A DNA stretch of 64,000 nucleotides from Clostridium tepidiprofundi DSM 19306. Lineage in GTDB: Bacteria; Bacillota; Clostridia; Clostridiales; Clostridiaceae. Of the stretch, positions 19,555 through 29,005 are shown piece after piece (positions within the stretch are counted from its first letter, which is position 1; each line of letters starts with the position of its first letter). The notes below the pieces were generated by a model. It did no database searches. It had not been told where the DNA came from and worked only from the letters and a program-made list of their open reading frames with translations. The position numbers and the translations under genes were made by a program. The stretch is from assembly GCF_001594005.1 (NCBI RefSeq), contig NZ_LTBA01000002.1, positions 62,001 through 126,000 on the forward strand, written 5' to 3'.

Positions 19555-20265
19555 ATGGGATATGATTTAACTAATCCATACGAACTCGCTAAATACATAA
19601 AAAATTCAAAGAAGACAACTCCTGTAAAGGTATATGCTGAAGGAAATTTGGATGATTGCGAATTTAACAATATTGAGTATTTTAAAAGCAACAATTTCTA
19701 TGTATTGTTTGGAGAAAGCGAACATATATGTAACTTTATGGAGCATAACAAAAATAAAATCAAAAAATTCAGATTAGAAATTGATAGAAGAAATTCAGCT
19801 ATACCTCTTATAGACCTAAAAAAAATAAATGCAAGAATTGAACCAGGTGCAATAATAAGAGATAAAGCAATCATAGGAAATAACGCTGTAATAATGATGG
19901 GAGCTATAATAAATATAGGTGCTGAAATAGGCGAAGAAACCATGATAGATATGAATGCAGTAGTTGGTGCACGAGCAAAAATTGGTAAAAAAGTACATTT
20001 AGGTGCTGGTGCTGTAATTGCTGGAGTTTTAGAACCACCTAGCAAAGAACCTTGTGTCATAGAAGATGATGTTTTAATAGGTGCAAATGCTGTAATACTT
20101 GAAGGCGTTAGGATAGGCAAAGGTTCTGTAATTGCTGCCGGTTCTGTTGTAACATCTGATATTCCTGAAAATGTAGTTGCAGCTGGCACTCCAGCAAAAA
20201 TAATCAAAAAAGTTGATGAAACAACAAAGAGCAAAACAGAAATTCTTGATGATTTGAGAAAATAA
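19555..20265 (+). CDS. dapH: Tetrahydrodipicolinate N-acetyltransferase
   Basis: 236 residues. N-terminal alpha/beta domain ([21 protein letters not shown]), then left-handed beta-helix hexapeptide repeats ([22 protein letters not shown] and on), and the active-site loop [17 protein letters not shown] characteristic of DapH. Uses acetyl-CoA, so this organism probably makes DAP through the acetylated branch. GAGAGG precedes the ATG. Separated from dapB by the minus-strand aminotransferase gene. Confidence 0.93.
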   Translation: MGYDLTNPYELAKYIKNSKKTTPVKVYAEGNLDDCEFNNIEYFKSNNFYVLFGESEHICNFMEHNKNKIKKFRLEIDRRNSAIPLIDLKKINARIEPGAIIRDKAIIGNNAVIMMGAIINIGAEIGEETMIDMNAVVGARAKIGKKVHLGAGAVIAGVLEPPSKEPCVIEDDVLIGANAVILEGVRIGKGSVIAAGSVVTSDIPENVVAAGTPAKIIKKVDETTKSKTEILDDLRK

Positions 20266-20275
20266 TACAAACAAC

Positions 20276-20312
20276 AATTTAGGGGCTATTCTCTTGAATA
20301 ACCCCTTAAATT
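20276..20312. terminator. Terminator between dapH and the SSB-like gene
   Basis: GGGGCTATTC (20282-20291)/GAATAACCCC (20296-20305), extended by flanking AATTTA/TTAAATT. The single C-A mismatch on the plus strand becomes a G-U pair on the minus strand, so it fits the minus-strand gene at least as well. Confidence 0.8.
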
Positions 20313-20999
20313 CTATGCTTCTCTTTCAAAATCCTCATTATTTATGCTTTCTTCATTTTCTTCATCTTTGTCTTTATCTTCAACAACCTTTTCCATCTTG
20401 GAAATTGAAACCTCATAAGCCATTTTTCTCACAACTTCATTTTCACTTATTCTTTTTTGATATTCTCTACTTTGAAGTCTTCCCCATATTCTTATGTTAT
20501 CCCCAACTTCAAGTGTCCTACAATATCTTGAATTTCTCCCCCATGCAATTGTAGGTATATAGTCCGATTTATTATACGGCCTATTTACTGCTAAAAGCAT
20601 ATCTGCAATTTCTCTACCAAAAGGTGTTTTTCTATAAATTGGTTTCTTACATATGAAGCCATCAAGAAAAATCTGATTTGGATTTTTACTTTTTTCTTCA
20701 CAATGATAAATATCTCTAGCGAAAACAGTCAATATAAGTCTATTTGCTCCATCAACATACTTATTATAGGATCTAAGTTGACCTTCAATAACAACATAGT
20801 CCCCTGCTTTTATATCGATTCCTGTTATAAGTCTCTCTGAAACAGTAACATTTATTAAATCTTTAGAATCGCTAAGTCTTGGTACCTCCAAAACAAAAGT
20901 ATAAAACCCTTCCCCATACATCTCATGACTAAACTCTAATTCAGAACCTACCTCTCCTTCCAGATAAATACTATTGTTCTTCATTAAATTGTCCATCAT
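20313..20999 (-). CDS. SSB-like protein with two OB folds
   Basis: 228 residues from ATG 20999 (or the next codon, also ATG; GAGGGG is upstream). Two OB-fold segments in tandem: NSIYLEGEVGSELEFSHEMYGEGFY... and NQIFLDGFICKKPIYRKTPFGREIADMLLAV...IPTIAWG. The second matches the SSB pattern with a TPxGxxVxxxxLAVNR-like stretch. The C-terminus is acidic (KDKDEENEESINNEDF) but lacks a typical DxDxPF tip. Such double-OB SSB-related proteins occur beside the normal Ssb in clostridia. Single-strand DNA binding is inferred from the fold. Confidence 0.75.
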   Translation of the reverse strand: MMDNLMKNNSIYLEGEVGSELEFSHEMYGEGFYTFVLEVPRLSDSKDLINVTVSERLITGIDIKAGDYVVIEGQLRSYNKYVDGANRLILTVFARDIYHCEEKSKNPNQIFLDGFICKKPIYRKTPFGREIADMLLAVNRPYNKSDYIPTIAWGRNSRYCRTLEVGDNIRIWGRLQSREYQKRISENEVVRKMAYEVSISKMEKVVEDKDKDEENEESINNEDFEREA

Positions 21000-21145
21000 A
21001 GCCCCTCTTTCCTTTCGTTTTTTATTTTTTATACAATAAATATTATTCAATAATATTTATTTATATAACCATATAACATAAAAATATTTATAAAATATTT
21101 CTACTTTTCCATTATAATACAAAGCACCTATCTCTTTCAATATTT

Positions 21146-21922
21146 TTATTGATTATTTTTTATTTGTTTTCCAGAATGGTCCATATGATAATTGTCTTTA
21201 TAAATTAATTCCGATACAGTAACAAATTCATATCCTTCACTCTTAAGCTTTTCAAGCACCCTAGGTAAATTTTGAGGTGTAAATTTAGCATCATTATGAA
21301 ACAATATAATAGAACCAGGTTTTGTTTTTTTAATTACTCTATTGTACTCTAAATCAGCACCTTGTGCCTTCCAGTCTATGCTATCAACATCCCACTGTAT
21401 GCAATAATGATTAGTGCTTTCAACCGCTTCAACAACTTTATCATTATATGCACCTTCAGGACATCTAAATACTTTTGTCTTTTCACCTGTTATTTTCATT
21501 ATCTTAGCATCTGTAATTGCAATTTCATTAATTATTTTTTCCTTAGATAGTCTAGTCATATTAGGATGAGTATTTGAATGATTTCCAATTTCATGTCCAC
21601 GCTTATATATCTCTAATACCTTATCAGGATATTTATCCACCCATCCACCTACCAAAAAGAAAGTAGCTCTAACGTTATATTTATCTAGTGTTTCTAGCAA
21701 TGATTCTGTTTTGTCACTTCCCCAACTCGCATCAAATGTTATAGCAACTTTTTTCTTATCCGTGTCAACACAATAAATTGGCAATTTCTTTTTAGTTGTA
21801 AAAAACACACCTGTTGAATTGTAATTTTTCACTCCCACATATATCCCTGCAACTGCAAATATAAGTATTAAAGCAAGTACTACTCCAATTATTTTTGTTG
21901 ATTTTTTATATTTGTCCAGCAT
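21146..21922 (-). CDS. PdaB-like polysaccharide deacetylase
   Basis: 258 residues. One N-terminal membrane segment (about 10-33) then a NodB domain: VAITFDASWGSD (motif 1 with metal Asp), HSNTHPNM (motif 2 with metal His pair), RCPEGAY (motif 3) and LFHND. Family carbohydrate esterase 4. The TFDASWG variant and size match PdaB-type sporulation deacetylases, which act on cortex peptidoglycan. The ATG has AAGGAAAGAG upstream. The 50-bp palindrome lies about 70 bases upstream of its start. Confidence 0.85.
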   Translation of the reverse strand: MLDKYKKSTKIIGVVLALILIFAVAGIYVGVKNYNSTGVFFTTKKKLPIYCVDTDKKKVAITFDASWGSDKTESLLETLDKYNVRATFFLVGGWVDKYPDKVLEIYKRGHEIGNHSNTHPNMTRLSKEKIINEIAITDAKIMKITGEKTKVFRCPEGAYNDKVVEAVESTNHYCIQWDVDSIDWKAQGADLEYNRVIKKTKPGSIILFHNDAKFTPQNLPRVLEKLKSEGYEFVTVSELIYKDNYHMDHSGKQIKNNQ

Positions 21923-21990
21923 ATCACTCTTTCCTTCCCTTTTTTATTTTAATACCTTAATAAATGTTATTCACAAATTACCATATTTAT

Positions 21991-22040
21991 CACCCCAGGG
22001 GTGTAAATTTTACCATGGTAAAATTTACACCCCTGGGGTG
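21991..22040. repeat. Perfect 50-bp palindrome with two CACCCC-W-GGGGTG boxes
   Basis: Positions 21991-22015 are the exact reverse complement of 22016-22040. Each end is a 13-bp box (21991-22003 and 22028-22040) and the centre is TTTTACCATGGTAAAA. It lies between the divergent pdaB-like and DUF4364 genes. The right-hand box abuts the predicted -35 position of the DUF4364 promoter, as an operator would. Confidence 0.85.
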
Positions 22041-22057
22041 GCTTTATTCAAATTTTG

Positions 22058-22066
22058 TGCTATAAT
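22058..22066 (+). promoter_or_regulatory. Extended -10 promoter of the DUF4364 gene
   Basis: TGCTATAAT at 22058-22066, with no good -35 hexamer; the -35 position falls on the end of the 50-bp palindrome. About 25 bases before the ribosome-binding site. Confidence 0.5.
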
Positions 22067-22095
22067 ATTATATAGATTTCATATGAGGAGGGATT

Positions 22096-22629
22096 ATGAT
22101 GAACAGCAATACATTAGAATTAGCCGAAAGTAAACTTCTTATATTATACATTATTGATAAAATAAAACTTCCAATATCAAATATGCAGTTAACTGAAATA
22201 ATTTTGGAAAACAATTTACTTAATTATTTCACACTTCAAGAATATATTTTTGAACTGGTAAATTCCAATTTCATTGAACCATTAGAAAAAGATAATAAAA
22301 CTCGACTTTATATTACTAATGACGGTATCAAAATATTAAACATGTTTATGAACAGAATTTCTAAAAACAAAATAGAATTGATAAATAAATATTTAGATAA
22401 TCACATAGAAAAAATAAAAAAGCAGATAACTATTACTGCTGATTATACAATCGAAAACAAAAATAATTTTTTAGTCAACCTAAAGGCTTGTGAAAATGAT
22501 TTGACTCTTATAGACTTAAAATTAAGCGTAGCTTCAAACAATCAAGCAAGAGCTCTGTGCAAAAAATGGAAGTCAAATTCTTCAAAATTATATAAGGAAA
22601 TCATAGACTTACTTATTGATGATATTTAG
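22096..22629 (+). CDS. DUF4364 family protein, winged-helix-like
   Basis: 177 residues (start at 22096 or at the following ATG 22099, which has better spacing from AGGAGG). The N-terminal region LAESKLLILYIIDKIKLPISNMQLTEIILENNLLNY, and then LYITNDGIKILNMF, are typical of DUF4364, a clostridial family with an N-terminal winged-helix-like domain. A transcription-regulator role is plausible, not shown. Single gene with its own promoter next to the 50-bp palindrome. An A/T-rich 10-bp hairpin (22628-22657) follows the stop. Confidence 0.8.
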   Translation: MMNSNTLELAESKLLILYIIDKIKLPISNMQLTEIILENNLLNYFTLQEYIFELVNSNFIEPLEKDNKTRLYITNDGIKILNMFMNRISKNKIELINKYLDNHIEKIKKQITITADYTIENKNNFLVNLKACENDLTLIDLKLSVASNNQARALCKKWKSNSSKLYKEIIDLLIDDI

Positions 22630-22664
22630 TATAATATTGGTTTACTGATATTATACTATTATTT

Positions 22665-22736
22665 TATATTGCTATACTTAGCATATTGCTATACTTAGCA
22701 TATTACTTATACTTAGCATATTACTATACTTATCAA
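22665..22736. repeat. Four-copy 17-18-bp tandem repeat
   Basis: Unit ATATTGCTATACTTAGC, repeated four times with single-base changes (the third copy is 18 bases, the fourth ends ...TATC). It runs into the palindromic element that begins at 22725. Confidence 0.8.
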
Positions 22737-22806
22737 GTTATAAAATCCGTATTACCATTTAGATTATTGTACTTATTATACGATTTTAAAAATTTCACAA
22801 GTGTAC
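22725..22806. repeat. Imperfect palindromic element, copy 1 (related to the nadE leader)
   Basis: Starts TATACTTATCAAG and ends ACGATTTTAAAAA...CAAGTGTAC. It aligns along most of its length with 57966-58037 in the nadE leader. Here no plus-strand gene follows. Confidence 0.6.
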
Positions 22807-22851
22807 AATATGATACCTCACTTGCTAGACGGGAGCGGTACAGTTGGCTTT

Positions 22852-23736
22852 CTATGCCAATATTATGCCTGTTGGCTCACCTCCTATGTGAATGCTTTCT
22901 TTGCTTTCATTTACTGGATTAACCTTTATTAGAAGATTGTTATAATTATCACCAACATATATATAGTCATCATTTTCTATTATCCCTCTTGGCATTCCTC
23001 CCACCCTTATCTTTTTTATCTCTTTATATTTGCTTAAGTCTACTATGCTTATTGTACCTTCTCCAAAATTTGATACATAACAGTAATTATCATTGCTAAA
23101 AATATCTACTGGTGAATTACCAACAGGTATTCTATTAATTATCTTATAATTTTTTGACGATATTATGCTAATACATCCCCTGCTATCCATTCCAATATTG
23201 CTTTCGCATACTATAATATAGTTACCATCTGAAGAAAAAATGGCTTTTGTAGGATATGCTCCTACTTTAATATTTTTTATTATTCGACTGTTTGTACCAT
23301 CTATTAAAGTAATAGTATCATCTTGCATATTAGAAATTAATATTTTATTGCTACGTTTGTTAATATCTATACTGTGAGGTGAATTTCCACATGGCACTTC
23401 TTCTAAAACAGAGCGATTAATCATATCAAAAACAACCATATTATTAAGTTCACCACATATTATATATGCATTATAGTTTAGAGTTTTTATATCATTACAG
23501 TGAACACCTATATAGTAACTCTCTATTTTAGAGAAATTATTTATATCAACTATGGAAATTGTGTTTCCATAGCTATTAGCAACTAAAATATTATCCTTAT
23601 AAAAACAAATTCCGTGTGGTCCTAATCTATTATAATAATCATATCTCAAATTAATTTTATTCTTTTCAATAAATTTTTCAGTATTAACCACAGATATACT
23701 ATCAGTGGATGTATTGCATACAAATAAAGAGTGCAT
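22852..23736 (-). CDS. YncE-like beta-propeller protein
   Basis: 294 residues made of about seven repeats of the YncE/YVTN type (for example VANSYGNTISIVDINNFSKI, VSNFGEGTISIVDLSKYKEIKKIRVG, NSPHSIDINK). No signal peptide or lipobox is seen, so it is predicted to be cytoplasmic, unusual for a family that is often exported. Function unknown; such propellers are usually binding platforms. GAGGAGGTGAATAAGT precedes the ATG. It follows folC, but a terminator lies between them. Confidence 0.75.
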   Translation of the reverse strand: MHSLFVCNTSTDSISVVNTEKFIEKNKINLRYDYYNRLGPHGICFYKDNILVANSYGNTISIVDINNFSKIESYYIGVHCNDIKTLNYNAYIICGELNNMVVFDMINRSVLEEVPCGNSPHSIDINKRSNKILISNMQDDTITLIDGTNSRIIKNIKVGAYPTKAIFSSDGNYIIVCESNIGMDSRGCISIISSKNYKIINRIPVGNSPVDIFSNDNYCYVSNFGEGTISIVDLSKYKEIKKIRVGGMPRGIIENDDYIYVGDNYNNLLIKVNPVNESKESIHIGGEPTGIILA

Positions 23737-23796
23737 ACTTATTCACCTCCTCATAATATAATATGAGTATTGAATAAATTTGCTAATAAAAAATAA

Positions 23797-23822
23797 GGAC
23801 ACCCTATGTAAACAGGCTATCC
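23797..23822 (-). terminator. Terminator of folC
   Basis: Stem GGATAGCCT/AGGGTGTCC on the minus strand with one mismatch and one G-U pair, followed by TTATTTTTTATT. It lies directly past the folC stop. Confidence 0.7.
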
Positions 23823-23839
23823 CCATTAATGTTTTGGAA

Positions 23840-25180
23840 TTAGTATTTTACTGAATAGTCATTTTCTTGAATATGCCTTATCAACTTTCTCATATCACCC
23901 ACCATATATAGCGAACCTGATATTAAAATCATATCTCCAGATTTATAGTAATCTAACGCTTTCTTAAAAGCTAATTCATAATCTTCAATAGCTTCACATT
24001 TAGAATTTATCTTTTTAACTTCATCCATTAAATCAACAGCTAATTCTGCTCTATCGCTGTGAGGAGTTACAGCGATAACTTTTTTAGCTAATGGAACAAT
24101 GGTTTCTATCATTTCTTTTACTTGTTTATCAGCAAGAATACCTAATATCAATATCAAATTATTATAACTAAAATAACTATCAACATTTTCTCTTAATTTT
24201 TTAATACCATCTATGTTATGTGCACCATCAATTACAATCAATGGATTATTATTAAGTATTTCAAGTCTTCCTGGCCACTTTACATTTTTGAATGCATTTA
24301 GCATAGCCTCTTTATCAATTGTAACTCCATTGTTTATTAATTCTTCCACTGCATATACAGCAGTTGCACAATTTAAAAGCTGGTGTTTACCTAATAAAGA
24401 CAGTTCTATTTCATACTTATCTAAATCAGTATGAACAACAAACTTTTGAAGTATATTTTTATCTGATTTACAGTCTATTCTTAATGATGAATATGAATAT
24501 TCAACACTATCTTTATTTACTTTTATTAGTTTGCAATTCCTTAATGAACAAATATCCTCAATTACCTTTTCAGCTTCATATTCTTGCGGATAAAGAATAA
24601 CAGGAATATTTTCTTTAATAATGCCCCCTTTTTCATATGCTATATCACTAAGTGTATTACCTAAAACATGCATATGGTCAAAGCTGATAGATGTAATAAT
24701 GCTTATAATAGGTGTTATAACATTAGTTGAATCCAATCTTCCTCCAAGTCCAACCTCAATAACAGCAAAATCAACATTTTCTTTATAAAAATATAATAAA
24801 CCCATACATGTTAATATTTCAAAATATGTGGGATTCCCTAATCCTTCATCAATTATTTTAGGAACAATATTAGAAATTTCTTCAACTATATCGCTCAATC
24901 TATTCTTAGGAATGTTCTCATTATTTATTTGAATTCTTTCTTCAAACTCCTCAACATAAGGTGATGTATACATTCCTACTTTATAACCAGCCTCCATTAA
25001 AACTCTTGTAATCATAGCAGTTGTCGAACCTTTTCCATTAGTACCCGCAATATGTATATATTTTGTACTCTTATGTGGATTACCTAATAATTCAAGCATT
25101 CTCTCTGTTCTTTCAAGCCCTAATTTAACACCAAATCTCGATGTATTTTCAATATATTTAATCGCTTCATCATAATTCAA
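23840..25180 (-). CDS. folC: Folylpolyglutamate synthase / dihydrofolate synthase
   Basis: 446 residues from a TTG start at 25180, preceded by AGGGAGGGG; this gives the family-typical N-terminus MNYDEAIKYIENTSRFGVKLGL. Upstream in-frame ATGs at 25210 and 25198 overlap or precede the ribosome-binding site. P-loop HIAGTNGKGST (about 44-53), Mur-ligase central region IEVGLGGRLDSTNVI, SFDHMHVLG, and C-terminal VIDGAHNIDGIKKL. Adds glutamates to folates with ATP in the cytosol. Confidence 0.93.
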   Translation of the reverse strand: MNYDEAIKYIENTSRFGVKLGLERTERMLELLGNPHKSTKYIHIAGTNGKGSTTAMITRVLMEAGYKVGMYTSPYVEEFEERIQINNENIPKNRLSDIVEEISNIVPKIIDEGLGNPTYFEILTCMGLLYFYKENVDFAVIEVGLGGRLDSTNVITPIISIITSISFDHMHVLGNTLSDIAYEKGGIIKENIPVILYPQEYEAEKVIEDICSLRNCKLIKVNKDSVEYSYSSLRIDCKSDKNILQKFVVHTDLDKYEIELSLLGKHQLLNCATAVYAVEELINNGVTIDKEAMLNAFKNVKWPGRLEILNNNPLIVIDGAHNIDGIKKLRENVDSYFSYNNLILILGILADKQVKEMIETIVPLAKKVIAVTPHSDRAELAVDLMDEVKKINSKCEAIEDYELAFKKALDYYKSGDMILISGSLYMVGDMRKLIRHIQENDYSVKY

Positions 25181-25284
25181 ATATATCCCCTCCCTCATAC
25201 AATAATACAATATCTTGTAAATATACTTTAAACAGTAACAAAACCATTCTTTAACAATTAAATTTTAATTTGAATCAAATGTAA

Positions 25285-25353
25285 CGCAAATAACAAGTCA
25301 AATGTACGACGTATGTTTTATGCCATACTTACTAGTTATTTTCTGAAAATGCC
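25285..25353. mobile_element. Internally deleted MITE-like relic
   Basis: Begins AAATAACAAGTCAAATGTACGACGTATG and ends ACTAGTTATTTTCTGAAAATGCC, matching both ends of the 161-bp element but missing its middle. It lies about 107 bases before a full copy. Confidence 0.65.
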
Positions 25354-25403
25354 TAACTCACTGATAGTATACATTAATATTCAAAAAAGTAAAAGGGACT
25401 GTC

Positions 25404-25447
25404 AGGGAAAAAACCTAAATACAATGTATTGTATAGTTTTTTTCCCT
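25404..25447 (-). terminator. Terminator-like long hairpin between valS and folC
   Basis: AGGGAAAAAA (25404-25413) pairs with TTTTTTTCCCT (25437-25447) around an inner TACAATGTATTGTA palindrome. It is placed to stop transcription from valS, although a MITE copy lies between it and the valS stop. Confidence 0.6.
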
Positions 25448-25459
25448 ACAACCCCTCTA

Positions 25460-25620
25460 AGGCATTTAAAAGAAAATAACAAGTCAAAGATGCGACGTAT
25501 ATTTTGTGAAATACAAAGAGTTGGGTTCCGCTGATAGTAGGTTCTATCAACGGGTTCCAACGATGAAGTAGTTCGCAAAATAGACTAGCATACTGACTAG
25601 TTATTTTTTTGAAAATGCCT
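25460..25620. mobile_element. MITE-like element, full copy A (161 bp)
   Basis: Ends are inverted repeats of about 27 bp (AGGCATTTAAAAGAAAATAAC... and ...AGTTATTTTTTTGAAAATGCCT). The interior (GATGCGACGTATATTTTGTG, GGGTTCCGCTGATAG, CTATCAACGGGTTCCA) is nearly identical to copies at 28469 and 31888. No reading frame. Immediately downstream of valS. Confidence 0.85.
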
Positions 25621-25627
25621 AAATATT

Positions 25628-28276
25628 CTATTTCATAAGATTATTGATTCTTTCCATAACAGACTCATACATTTCTTTATACTTTTCACCTTTTTCTTTT
25701 TCTGCATTAACTACATTTTCAGGTGCTTTATTTACAAAATTAGGATTAGAAAGTTTCTTTTCAACTCTTTCGATTTCCTTTTGAAGTTTTTCTTTTTCTT
25801 TATTTAATCTTTCTATTTCCTTTTCAACATCTATTAAATCAAGCAAAGGTATATAAATCTCAGCAGATTTTGTTACAGCTGAAACAACATTTTCAGGTGC
25901 TTCTTCTTTTGAATTAATAAATTCTACATCGCTTGCAGAAGCTAATTTCTCAAAATAGCTAATACCATTTTTAAATGCTTCATTTCCCTCAATTGCAAAA
26001 ATGATAATCTTAGCTTTTCTTGAAGGTACAACATTCATCTCTGCCCTAACATTTCTTATAGCCTTAATTGCTTCAATAATTTTGCTCATATTTTCTTCAG
26101 CTTCACTATCATGTAAGCTTTCACCATATTCAGGCCATTTTGAAATTGTAATTGATTCATATTCTGTATTCAAATTAGTATATATCTCTTCAGTTATATA
26201 TGGCATCACAGGGTGTAAAAGCTGAAGACCTGCAATTAACACTCTATTTAATACATTAAATGCAACACCCTTAGCTTCTTCATCATCACTAAAGAATACA
26301 GGCTTAACAAGTTCAATGTACCAATCGCAGAACTCATTCCATAAGAAATCATATGTTTTTTGAAGAGCTATACCTATTTCAAATTTTTCAATATTGTCAG
26401 TTACCTCTTTTACAACAGTATTCATTCTAGATAATATCCATTTATCAGCAACTGAGTACTTATTACTGTTTTTATATTTTTCCATTAATTCTTCATCTAA
26501 ATTCATAATAACAAACCTAGATGCATTCCATATCTTATTAGCAAAGTTTCTAGCTGCTTCAACTCTTTCTTCATAGAATCTTATATCATTTCCAGGAGCA
26601 TTTCCTGTAACTAACATAAATCTTAAAGCATCAGCACCATATTTATCTATTATTTCAAGTGGATCTACACCATTTCCTAGAGATTTTGACATCTTTCTGC
26701 CTTGGCTATCTCTAACAATACCATGTATAAGAACATTTTCAAATGGAACTTCTCCCATATTGTGAAGTCCTGAGAAAATCATTCTAGCTACCCAGAAGAA
26801 TATAATGTCATATCCTGTAACCAATGTACTTGTTGGATAAAAATATTTCAGATCCTCAGTTTCATCTGGCCAGCCTAATGTTGAGAATGGCCACAATGCT
26901 GAACTAAACCATGTATCAAGTACATCCTCATCCTGTTTTAGATTGTCACTTCCACATTTTGGGCACTTAGTTGGATCCTCCATAGAAACTATAATATCAC
27001 CACATTCTTTACAATACCACACAGGAATTCTATGTCCCCACCATAACTGTCTTGAAATACACCAATCCTGTATATTCTCCATCCAGTTAAAATAAATCTT
27101 TTCAAATCTTTCAGGTATAAATTTAGTATTTTTATTTTTAACTGCTTCTACAGCTGGTTTTGCTAGCTCTTCCATTTTAACATACCACTGTTTTGAAAGC
27201 ATTGGTTCAACAGTAGTACCACATCTATCATGTGTTCCAACATTATGAACATGTTTCTTTATCTTAACAAGATAACCCTCTTTCTCTAAGTCTTCAACTA
27301 TAGCTTTTCTTGCTTCATATCTATCCATTCCAGAATATTTTCCATATCCTTCTGAAATAGTACCATCTTCATTCAACATAACAATTTCCTGAAGATTATG
27401 TCTCTTACCTACCTGATAATCATTAGGATCATGAGCAGGAGTGATTTTAACAGCACCTGTTCCAAATTCCATATCAACATAATCATCAGCTACAATTGGG
27501 ATTTCTCTATTTACTAAAGGGAGAATCAACATCTTTCCTACCAAATGAGAATATCTTTTATCTTTAGGATTTACAGCAACAGCACTATCACCAAGCATTG
27601 TTTCCGGCCTTGTTGTAGCAATTTCTAAATATTCATCACTATCCTTTACAGGATATTTAATATGCCAAAAAGCACCTTCCTGTTCTTCATGTTCAATTTC
27701 AGCATCTGACAAGGCAGTCATACATTTAGGACACCAATTTGTTATTCTATTTCCCTGATAAATTAGTCCTTCTTCATATAGTTTAACAAAAACCTTTCTT
27801 ACTGCTTTGCTTAGCTTTTCATCCATTGTGAAACTTTCTCTTGTGAAATCTGCTGAACAACCCATTTTCTTTAACTGAGTTCTTATTCTATTTCTGTATT
27901 TATCTGACCATTCCCATACTTTTTCAAGAAAAGCATCTCTTCCTAAATCCTTTTTATCTTTGCCTTCTTTTTCTATTATTTCTTTTTCAACTCTAACTTC
28001 TGTTGCAATACTAGCGTGGTCTTCACCAGGTAGCCACAATGCACTGTATCCTTGCATTCTCTTTGTTCTTATTAAAATGTCTTGCAAAGTGTTATCTAGA
28101 GCATGCCCTAAATGCAATTGCCCTGTTATATTAGGTGGTGGCATAATTATAGTATATGGTTTCTTTTCGTTATCTACTTTTGGTGTAAAAAATTTCTTTT
28201 CTTCCCACCATGCATAAAGTCTTTCTTCAAATTCTTTTGGATCATAGGTTTTAGACAATTCTATTTTCTCTTTCAT
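25628..28276 (-). CDS. valS: Valyl-tRNA synthetase
   Basis: 882 residues, full length. HIGH-type motif HLGH (55-58) in [20 protein letters not shown] in [14 protein letters not shown] (about residue 530), editing-domain [10 protein letters not shown], zinc-like [20 protein letters not shown], and a C-terminal coiled coil ([20 protein letters not shown]). Charges tRNA-Val in the cytosol. GGGAG lies about 9 bases before the ATG. A T-box controls it from about 400 bases upstream; a MITE and CTAG-type repeat DNA separate the two. Confidence 0.97.
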   Translation of the reverse strand: MKEKIELSKTYDPKEFEERLYAWWEEKKFFTPKVDNEKKPYTIIMPPPNITGQLHLGHALDNTLQDILIRTKRMQGYSALWLPGEDHASIATEVRVEKEIIEKEGKDKKDLGRDAFLEKVWEWSDKYRNRIRTQLKKMGCSADFTRESFTMDEKLSKAVRKVFVKLYEEGLIYQGNRITNWCPKCMTALSDAEIEHEEQEGAFWHIKYPVKDSDEYLEIATTRPETMLGDSAVAVNPKDKRYSHLVGKMLILPLVNREIPIVADDYVDMEFGTGAVKITPAHDPNDYQVGKRHNLQEIVMLNEDGTISEGYGKYSGMDRYEARKAIVEDLEKEGYLVKIKKHVHNVGTHDRCGTTVEPMLSKQWYVKMEELAKPAVEAVKNKNTKFIPERFEKIYFNWMENIQDWCISRQLWWGHRIPVWYCKECGDIIVSMEDPTKCPKCGSDNLKQDEDVLDTWFSSALWPFSTLGWPDETEDLKYFYPTSTLVTGYDIIFFWVARMIFSGLHNMGEVPFENVLIHGIVRDSQGRKMSKSLGNGVDPLEIIDKYGADALRFMLVTGNAPGNDIRFYEERVEAARNFANKIWNASRFVIMNLDEELMEKYKNSNKYSVADKWILSRMNTVVKEVTDNIEKFEIGIALQKTYDFLWNEFCDWYIELVKPVFFSDDEEAKGVAFNVLNRVLIAGLQLLHPVMPYITEEIYTNLNTEYESITISKWPEYGESLHDSEAEENMSKIIEAIKAIRNVRAEMNVVPSRKAKIIIFAIEGNEAFKNGISYFEKLASASDVEFINSKEEAPENVVSAVTKSAEIYIPLLDLIDVEKEIERLNKEKEKLQKEIERVEKKLSNPNFVNKAPENVVNAEKEKGEKYKEMYESVMERINNLMK

Positions 28277-28371
28277 AAAACTTATCTCCCTTCTTTTTAC
28301 TATATTAATTTAATTCAATATTTTCATTTTGATTTTTATAATATAAATTTTAGTTTTTCTATAAGAAAAAC

Positions 28372-28450
28372 ATCTATTACTAACTCTCTTACTATCTCTC
28401 TAGCACTCTAACACTCTGGCAATCTTTTTTGATGTTTGCTTCGCAACACA
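28372..28450. repeat. CTAG-rich word-like repeat, block D
   Basis: Contains ctctctagcactctaacactctggcaat-type words and a TTGCTTCGCAA hairpin, as in the larger blocks at 8.1, 60 and 62.4 kb. Lies between valS and MITE copy B. Confidence 0.55.
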
Positions 28451-28468
28451 ATATGCTACTATTACATA

Positions 28469-28629
28469 AGGCATTTGAAAGAAAATAACAAGGCAAAGAT
28501 GCGACGTATATTTTGTGAAATACAAAGAGTTGGGTTCCGCTGATAGTAAGTCCTATCAACGGGTTCCGACGATGAAGTAGTTCGCAAAATAGACTAGCAT
28601 ACTGACTGGTTATTTTTTTGAAAATGCCT
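28469..28629. mobile_element. MITE-like element, full copy B (161 bp)
   Basis: AGGCATTTGAAAGAAAATAAC... to ...GGTTATTTTTTTGAAAATGCCT with the same interior as copies A and C. It sits inside the valS leader, between the T-box terminator and the start codon. Confidence 0.87.
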
Positions 28630-28660
28630 AACTAATTACTGTAAAAATATTGGTCTTATA

Positions 28661-28934
28661 AAACAAAAAAACACCGTCACCCAAAAAGGACGACCGTGCG
28701 CGTTACCACCTTTATTCCTGTACTATCATACAAGCACTCATAATTTAACGATGCGTGAACACCGTCTCCACCTACTATATTTTCAGTGAAGAAGCTCCAA
28801 AGCTACCTTCAGAACACTTCCTATAGAAGATCTCACAGCCAACGAATCTTCCTCTCTTAATATTCCATATTCCTACTCCTCTTTTTCAATGCTTTTGAAA
28901 TATATCATAAAAAACTATTTTATTGTATAAATTA
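28661..28934 (-). promoter_or_regulatory. T-box leader of valS
   Basis: On the minus strand the T-box core AATAAAGGTGGTAACGCGC (28698-28716) is followed by a terminator stem CACGGTCGTCC/GGGTGACGGTG (28688-28698 with 28672-28682) and a T run. Upstream are Stem I-like sequence and the conserved linker AGTAGGTGGAGACGG. Uncharged tRNA-Val should stabilise the antiterminator and allow valS transcription. The specifier codon is expected to be a Val codon, but I could not place it with confidence. Confidence 0.88.
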
Positions 28935-28940
28935 CTTCTT

Positions 28941-28968
28941 ATTATATACTTTATTTAATACATGTCAA
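28941..28968 (-). promoter_or_regulatory. SigA promoter of the T-box/valS transcript
   Basis: TTGACA (28963-28968), 16-base spacer, TATAAT (28941-28946) on the minus strand: consensus hexamers. Start of transcription expected near 28934. Confidence 0.85.
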
Positions 28969-29005
28969 GCCATTTTTCTGCTAAAAGTGAAATTCTGTTA
29001 TGTAT

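Noticed and set aside
19698-20277. 190-codon frame and two shorter frames antisense to dapH
   Set aside because: They are shadows of the hexapeptide-repeat coding sequence, without initiation sites.
20294-20554. 86-codon plus-strand frame after dapH
   Set aside because: Begins inside the dapH terminator and is antisense to the SSB-like gene; low-complexity composition.
22665-22736. Possible CRISPR-like repeats
   Set aside because: The 17-18-bp units are directly adjacent with no unique spacers, and no cas gene is present.
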